A stretch of DNA of 64,000 bases from Arcuatula senhousia (taxonomy: Eukaryota; Mollusca; Bivalvia; Mytilida; Mytilidae), in contig OZ020313.1 of the NCBI GenBank assembly GCA_963971305.1, positions 22,207,260 to 22,271,259 of the forward strand, written 5' to 3'. The position numbers and the translations under genes are program-made. The first letter of the stretch is position 1; each line of letters begins with the position of its first letter. The notes beneath the pieces are model-generated. The model did not search any database and was not told the origin of the DNA. It saw nothing but the letters and a program-made list of their open reading frames with translations. Positions 53,301 to 62,300 of the stretch are shown here, in pieces.

Positions 53301-56300
53301 TAGGACCTTTCCTTTTAGGAGTTATCGGCCTTAGAACATCAAAATTGAGCATTTTATGACACTTTAAGTCCAATTAGAACCAATCTTGGTATAGTTGTTT
53401 ATTAGCATTAGGTGTGTAGAACTAATGTGGGGATTTTTGATTGGTTGTAAAACATAGCCGCTGTGGCTAAAAATAGAACATAGGGGTAAATGGCAGTTTT
53501 TTGCAAATAGCTCAAAAACGGTGACAGATTTTAAAATTTTGATTGTGAACAAAAGTGATCAGCATCTCAAGATCTACCAGCTCTGAAATTTTGAAGAAAA
53601 TCCAACAACCCATGTAGGAGTTATTGCCCTTTTTGTGGATTTTTTGCACATTTTGCACCTGTTTAGCTCAATATCTTGAAAACTATACAAGATATTTGAG
53701 AAATTTGAATTGTATATTGTTAAGCACAATATGTAATAGTGTCAACGTTCTAGGACCTTTCCTTTTAGGAGTTATTGGCCTTAGAACATCAAAATTGAGC
53801 ATTTTATGACACTTTAAGTCCAATTAGAACCAATCTTGGTATATTAGCATTAGTTGTGTAGAACTAATGTGGGGATTTTTGATTGGTTGTAAAACATAGC
53901 CGCTGTGGCTAAAAATAGAACATAGGGGTAAATGGCAGTTTTTTGCAAATAACTCAAAAACGGTGACAGATTTTAAAATTTTTATTGTGAACAAAAGTGA
54001 TCAGCACCTCAAGATCTACCAGCTCTGAAATTTTGAAGAAAATCCAACAACCCATGTAGGAGTTATTGCCCTTTTTGTGGATTTTTTTGCAAATTTTGCA
54101 CCTGTTTAGCTCAATATCTTGAAAACTATATAAGATATTTGAGAAATTTAAATTGCGTATTGTTAAGCACTTCAAGATCTACAAAATATGTTATAGGGTC
54201 AACATTGTAAGACCTTTTCTTTGAGGAGTTATTGCCCTTAGAATGTCAAAATTGAGCTTTTAAAAAGCATTTCCTCATTACATTGAAAACGTTAACTCCT
54301 CTGACACTTTAAGTCCAATTGGAACCAAACTTGGTATTGTTGTTTATTAGCATTAGGTGTATTGAACCAATGTTGGGATTTTTGATTGGTCGTAAAACAT
54401 GGTCGCTGTGGCTAAAAATAGAACATTGGGTGAAACTGCATTTTTTTGCTAATAACTCAAAAAGGGTGACAGATTTTTGAATTTTGATTGAGAACAAAAG
54501 TGATCAGCACTTTAAGATCCACCATATTGTCAGATGACCCCCTTATTAAACTTTTGACCCTTTCAATGTCAAATAGATTTTGCCTAATAACCTTTACTTC
54601 AGGCACATATGTCAGGTGAGCAATTCAGGCTCCTTGGAGCCTCTTGTTAGCTCACCTGGACCAAAGGTCCATGTGAGCTATTGCCATTCGCTTGGCGTCC
54701 GTCGTCCGTCGTCTGTCCGTTCAACTTTTCAAAAATCTTCTTCTCTTAAACCACTGGATCAAATGGAATGAAACTTGATATGATTGTTATTTAGGGTGTC
54801 CTCTACAAAACTGCAGTTGGGATTTTTTATTCGATGAAAAACATGGCAGCCATTGCTAAAAATAGAACATAGGGGTGAATTGCAGTTTTTCGCAAATTAC
54901 TCGAAAACAGTCACAGATATCAAAATTCTGACATGGAATCAAAGTGCTCAGCACCTCAAGATCTACCTGCCCTGAAATTTTCAATAAGATCTGAAAACCT
55001 ATGTAGGAGTTATTGCCCTTTTTCTGAATTTTTTCCAAATTTTGCACCTATTTAACCCTCTATCTTGAAAACTATACAAGAAAAATTTAAATTGCATATG
55101 ATAAAGCACCTCAAGATCTACAAATGATATACCGTAATGGGGTCAAAGTCCTAGGACCATTCCTTATAGGAGTTTTTCCCCTTAGACTGTCAAAATTGAC
55201 CATTAAAACAACATTTTTTCATGTTTGTGCCCTATACAATGAAAACTATAGCAGATAGACAGAAGGTGTTGCTCACTTAAATGTTCAGCTCACTTAGCTC
55301 TACCAAAGTCTCCATAGGGTCAAATTTGTCAGATACCCCTCACAGGGGTTACGGCTCCTAAAATAATATTTTTTCATGTTTTTGTCCTATAAAATGAAAA
55401 CTATAGCAGATAGAGAGAAACTGTTGCTTGCTGAAATGTTCAGCTTATTTACTTCTACAAAAGTCTCTATAGGGTCGAAGTTGTCAAATGTCCTCTTACA
55501 GGGGTTACGGCCCCTAAAATAACGTTTTTTCATGTTTTTGGCCTAAAGAATGAAAACTATAGCAGATAGAGAAAAGCTGTTGCTGGCATAAATGTTCAGT
55601 TCATTTAGCTCTACAAAAGTCTTCATAGGACAGAAGTTGTCAGATGACCCCTTATAGGGGTTACAGCCCCTTAAAAGTGAAAATAGTGTTTTTATACGAC
55701 CGCAAAAAATTTGCGGACGCATAATGGTATGATGCTGTCGTCGTCGTCTGTTAACTTTAGTGTATACACGATAACTTTAGTTCTAGTTATCCAAATGTAA
55801 TGAAATTTGACAATTATATTTCTTACCATTAATGGATGGATGGGAGTGATTTTGGGAGTCCCCCCTTTTTTCGTTTAGAAATTAAGGGCCAAAAGGGGCC
55901 AAAATTGCAACTTTTTTGTTTGTTCTTACAATAACTTTTTCAAAATCTTCTCCTCTTAAACTACTGAACAGAATTCAATGAAACTTGGTATGAGTGATCA
56001 TTAGGGTGTCCTGCACTATAGTAATGTTTCGATTTCTGATTCGTCAAAAAACATGGCCGCCGTGGCTAAAAATAGACCTGGGGGGTCAGACTACTGTTTT
56101 TGGATTGTAATTCAAAAAGTATAAGAGATAGATGAAATCTGATGCCACCTTACTGCTTCAGCATTAAAAGCTCTACAAAAGTCTCCATTTGGTCCAAGTT
56201 GTCAGATGACCCCTTACAGGGGTTACAGCCCCTTAAAGGTGAAAAATAGCGTTTTTTCATGTTTTTGCCCTATAGTATGAAAACTATTGCAGATAGAGAA

Positions 56301-59300
56301 AAGCTGTTGCTTGCTTAAATGTTCAGCTCATTTAGCTCTACAAAAGTCTCCATAGGGTCGAAGTTGTCAGATGACCCCTTATAGGGGCTACAGCCCCTAA
56401 AATAATGTTTTTTCATGTTTTTGGCCTATGAAATGAAAACTATAGCAGGTAGAGAGAAGCTGTTGCTTGCTTAAATGTTCAGCTCATTTACACAATTAAG
56501 AATTAATTTTTGCGACCCCCCCCCCTTTTTCCCCTATTACGTTATTAGGGGCCAAATAGGGCCAAAATCGAAACTTTTTTATTTGTGGTCAGATTTTGAA
56601 ATTTTTTTTTGCAAGTTTATTCTTGTCGGGTATCATTTCCAAATTTGAGTTTCTTTTTGTCACGTAGTGAATCCAAATTTGAGAAATTATTTTTGCAACC
56701 CCACCCCTCTTTCACCTGTTACATAATAAGGGGCCAAAAGGGGCCAAAATTGATTTTTTTTTTTATTCTTGTCCGATTTTGACAATTGTTTTGCAAGTTT
56801 ATTCTTGTCAAGTAACAGATATATTTTTGTGTCCTCTTTTTTTTTTACTGTTATGTTATTAGGGACCAAAAGGGGCCAAAATCTTAACTTTTTTATTTCT
56901 GGTCCGATTAAAAAAGTTCATCCTTGCCAAGTAGCGATTCTAAATTTAAGAATTAATTTTTGCGACCCCCACTTTTTTTTCGCTCATTACCTAAGGGGCC
57001 GTAATCATAATTTAAAAAAATTTCTGGTTCGATTTTTAATTTTTTTCCCAAACATTATTCTTTTCAAGAGTAGAATACAAAATTGAAAATTTATATTTTT
57101 ACCCCCTGGGTTGAAAGTCCACCAGAGAAGCATGTGTCAAAAACCTTTGTCAGTCCACCATGGGCTGCATGTGTCCAGAGCAATAGACTATCCATATTGG
57201 GCCTAAAATGTACAGGGTTCAACATGTTGCGGTCGTATCATGCTGCGCTTGGCGAAGCTTTTTATTATACCCCCCACTTCAAAAGTGGGGGGTATATAGT
57301 GATAGGGGTGTCCGTCTGTCCTTCTGTCCATCCGTCCGTCCGTCCTTCCGTTACACTTCAGGGTACCCATCTCTTATCCGCAACTCCTCCTAAACCCCTT
57401 GATGGATTTTCATGAAACTTACACACAATTTTTGTGACATCATGTAGATGTGCACCTACTATTATAAAATTTGATCAGAACGATTTTTGGGGTTTCCCAT
57501 AGCAAAACATGGACTTAGCCATTTGACTACATGGGGGTACCCATCTCTTATCCGCAACTCCTCCTAAACCCATTGATGGATTTTCATGAAACTTACACAC
57601 AATCTTTGTGACATAGTGTAGATGTGCACCTGCTATTTTAAAATTTGATCAGAACGATTTTTGGGGTTTCCCATAGCAAAACATGGACTTAGCCATTTGA
57701 CTACATGGGGGTACCCATCTCTTATCCGCAACTCCTTCTAAACCCATTGATGGATTTTCATGAAACTTACACACAATCTTTGTGACATAGTGTAGATGTG
57801 CACCTGCTACATGTATTTTAAAATTTGATCAGAATGATTTTTGGGATTTCCCATAGCAAAACATGGACTTAGCCATTTGACTACATGGGGGTACCCATCT
57901 CTTATCCACAACTAATCCTAAACCCATTGATGGATTGTCTTGAAATTTTTACACAATCTTTGTAACATAATATAGATGTGCACCTACTATTTGAAAGTTT
58001 GATCAGAATGATTTTGGGGTTTCCCATAGCAATACATGGACTCAGCCATTCGACTACATGGGGGTGCCCATCTCTTATTTGCAAATCCTCCTAAACCCCT
58101 TGATGGATTTTCATGAAACTTACACACAATCTTTGTGACATAATGTAGATGTGCATCTCCTATTCTAAAATTTTATCTGATTAATTTTTTGGGGGGGGTG
58201 GGGGGTATTTATTTGTGAGCTGCGGCTCACAGTTTTTCTAGTTTGCTTATAGGATGAAAACTATTGCAGATAGAGAAAAGCTGTTGCTTGCTTAAACATT
58301 CAGCTCATTTAGCTCTACAAAAGTTTTCATAGGGTGGAAGTTGTCAGAACCCCTTATAGGGGTAATGGCCCCTAAAATAACTTTTTTTCATAATTTGGGC
58401 CTATACGGCTTCAGAATGAAAACTATAGTAGATAGAGAAAATCTGTTACTTGCTTAAATGTTCAGCTCATTTAGCTCTGCAAAAGTCTTTATAGGGTCTA
58501 CATCAAGACCAGGTGAGCGATTCAGGCTCCTGGGAGCCTCTTGTTTATTGTATTCCTCAATTCTGTCAACTTAACCAGGGGGAAGAAGTAAAGAGGCACC
58601 ATTGGGGCATTCAAGTGTCAAAAGTCCAAATGGGCAATGACAAAACCAGTAAACATGAACAAAAACAGCACAAAGAAACACAAAACACAAAATTAACCAA
58701 ATGGAAATCAACAACACGAACTCTAGTCGTGACAAGAGTGAACTTAGGTGCCTTAAAGAAGACAAAACAAATTCCTATGACAAACCAACGTCTGCACTCA
58801 TTTGAGAGATAGAAATCACAGATTTGTCTACAAGTGCACGGTGTCTTCCATAAAAATTTTTAGTGTAGACAGCAACTATGGAGCCACATAACCCTGTGTC
58901 AGCAATTTCTGTGTCAAAATGACGCTCTGCTAATGAAATTGATGTAATTCTCGGAAGCTCTGGAGTAATGAATCAACTGTGATACAAAAAAACAGGAGTG
59001 GACAGAATGTTGCTACAGAAAAAGGGAATCTAGAAGCTGATCTTGTTGACTTAAACATTTGACAAAAATATTTAGTTATACTATTGATAATAAAACCTTT
59101 TTGTCTTTGTTTATTTACTGAAAAACTAGAATTATTTCTTTCAATGTATAATGCACAATGCATGACCATGTTGTAATTGTTTCAGAGCGTAAGGAAAGTG
59201 AATATGAGATTGCTTGTCTTCTGATGGTTTTTGTTGCTGTAGCTATACCCAAACTTGCCAGACAAGACCCTTCTGTGTTCAAGGCTTCTGTAGAAGGTAA

Positions 59301-62300
59301 CAAATATTTTTATTCCTTATAATTGATCCAAAGTCAATGTATACACTATGGAAGCACTAAAATATTTTCACTTACTGTTGTTTCATTATTTATTTGTTGG
59401 TTACAGATTTTTGTGGTTTTCATACTTGACAGTAAACTAGCCCACCAAAATAAGAATCCTATGAAGTGTGATTTTAAAATTGATTGCTTTTAGCAACATG
59501 TGCAAACAAAGAAATGAAAATTTTCAGGAAGTTAATGTCTTTTGGGGAAAAATCACCAAAAATGATACTCACGAAAATGAATTTAAACCACATCATTAGA
59601 TAATTAAATATCTACCATGTGTGTCTTCTCCTCATTAGGAAATGATAAGACAATAATTATTTAGTATTACATATAGATAGCAGTGAAATATCCAGATTTT
59701 GGAGTCAACAGAAATGTATATTTCACTTAGTGAAAAAACTAAAAACGCTGGAAAATTTAATTAACTGTTATTCCGGGTCAAAAACCTGTATGAAAATAGT
59801 CCAACCAAAAATATTGTAATTCATCCATAAATAAAGCTATAATTGTAGTTTATCTATCAAATAAATAGATTAACTCAAGATTTGGAATATGAGAAATATT
59901 CAACTTGTGACAGAACAACCTTTGCAATTCACTCTTGTAATTGGAGCACTCATGAATTATTGGGTTGTTGAACAACTTGTTTGGTCACTTGTTGAATATT
60001 TCCCATATTCAAAATCATTCATTAGTTATACTACAATTATAATTCTGTCCTTTTTGTAAGACAAACCATTTTGGTACCATAGATAGTTCTGAAGATGTCA
60101 TGCCCCACCCCCTCAAATGACAGAATGCTTAATATCCTGAAAACTATTGAGATCCGCACCCTCATGACCCTATAATCATATAAAGTATTACTCCATACGA
60201 CAAAGATGAAGCATTTGGTACCATAGGGGGTCTTAGAGGATTCCATGGGGGTCATGATTGGGAAACTTCATTTTGGAGACTGAGTAACAGTTTAATTGTT
60301 CAATTATTACTTGTCAGTAACAAGCTAGATATGGACATGATGTAATGTGGGATACATTTTTTAGTCCTTCAAACATTTATTTCCTGTTTGCTGTGAACTT
60401 CATATTCAACACATGGCATAGTTTAGAAAGCTGGGGTATTAATAGTGAGCATTGACTCACAGATTTCTTGTTATCTAATTACTTAAAGTTGTGAAAGTTC
60501 TGCCAAGATGTTCTATGGCATATTTTTTGAGAGAGTAAAGCTTCAAGTTTTAAGGAATTTTTCTACAGTATTGTTCAGTTTATTAAGATCAGCAGTAATA
60601 CAAGTAGTTATAGTTATAGAAGGCCCTGTTAAGATCCAAAACTACATTGTCAGATGTTCAAAATCTTTTTTTTTCCATTTCAGGAAATGTTAACAACTGT
60701 CATTGTTTAGCTCTTGCTATTAATCAGCTGGCAGGTGCACTGTTTTCTATTTATGGACAAGGCGATGTTCATGACAGACTACAAGAATTTTTAGCAGTAA
60801 GTCTCTCCATTTATAGTTTTCTAAACTACCAGATTCCATTAAACTTCCTGTATTGAGGAATGTTAGTCAAGTGACAAAAGAATAGTCTTATGTCCAACCA
60901 ACCTATATATTATTCCCTCGGGCAAAGCTATAGTCTTAATTCTTCACCTGCTTGATATGTATAGTGGTTTGGCTCTGTCTGCTTGTTCCTTTGTACATTT
61001 TAACAGTTTACTTAGTTTACTCATAAACTATTTATTGCAGCCAACTGAATTTTAATATTTGATTTCAGTATGTGGTCCATTGTTTCAAATATAGATTTTG
61101 TTACTTATGTTTGCTTATGTTTTGGGAAGATAGATAGTTTTTGAGTCAGTTTTTATCTTTTTCTTCTTTTCATACAAAGTGTCTCTAAGCTATAACTTTT
61201 TTATCCTTTGATATATGGCTTTAACATTTGGCATGTGGGTGTATCACCATGAGACTATGTCTCACATACCAGAATGAACTTTATTTGACCTTGGCCTTTG
61301 ACCTCTAGGTCACAATAATGCTAATTTTACATGGAAATCATGTCCAGACCATAGCTTTTTTCTTTTGACATAGGGCTTTGATATTTAAGGTGGTTCGGGG
61401 GTATAAGAAAAATCCATCAGATTTTTGTTAAATTTTGCAGAATTAAACTTTGATAAAAGAACATTAAAAAAATGCAAAAATAATTGGGGGTCACAGACCT
61501 TTTTACAGATTTATGACCTTGCAAAGTTGGTTGCCTAGAGATCGTTTTTCCAATAGATTATAAAGGGAAAAGAGTTATTTAGCATCACTGTGAGCTGGAA
61601 ACCCATCAGATTTTAATTATATTTCACAAATGACAACCCGCATATACTATCTACTAAAAAACATGATAAAAACTTGGGATCACGGACCTTCTTTTTAAGA
61701 TATTTAAGAAAAACTAATTTTTCCCACACATTTTGTCACACAGTTTCCCGCCAATTATCTCCCCTGAAAATAGAACTTTTTAGAAAAAGCTTAATTTCTG
61801 TTTAAACATATTTGTTATATTTATTTCATTCATGAAATAAAATAAAGAATTAAATTTTGTATCTCTTGTGTTATTTTTATTCACTTTAATTGAAATCCAG
61901 ACTAAAAATTTGCAAGATGTCTGAAAAAGATGCTCAGCTTTATACTCCCGAACCACCTTAACATGTGGATATATCACCATGAGACAATGTATTGCCCAAA
62001 ATGACTTTCATTTGACCTGTGACCTCAAGGTCAAGGTAATGACAATTTTACATGCAAAGCATGTCGAGTCATATTATGTTTTAACCTTTGACATAGAACT
62101 TTGATATTTGGTGTATCATCATAAATCATGTGTCTGAAACCACAATGACCTTGACATTTGACCTCAAGGTAAAATAAATGCTACTTTTACATGCAAAGCA
62201 TATCTGGACCATAACTTTTTTTATCTCCTTTGACATGGGGCTTCGATATTTAAAATGTGGATGTATTATCATATTGTTGGTATGCCTCAGGTCTTTTTCT

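Larger units (their letters stand above)
54649..58543 (+). mobile_element. Family A element split by families B and C
   Basis: Perfect head AGCTCACCTGGACC-aaa-GGTCCATGTGAGCT and GTCCGTCGTCCGTCGTC. A units run to 55693, breaking in the phrase GAAAATAGTGTTTTT. The same phrase continues at 58242 with TTTGCTTATAGGATGAAAAC. It ends CCAGGTGAGCGATTCAGG, hairpin, CTTG. About 1.35 kb is its own DNA. Confidence 0.78.

Noticed and set aside
53174..53809. Duplicated 61-codon ORF as a small gene family
   Set aside because: Both copies lie in the tandem unit of a non-coding family A element.
60508..60856. 61- and 69-codon ORFs near 60508-60856 as separate genes
   Set aside because: They overlap NCKAP1 exon N in other frames or run from intron into exon, without coding support of their own.
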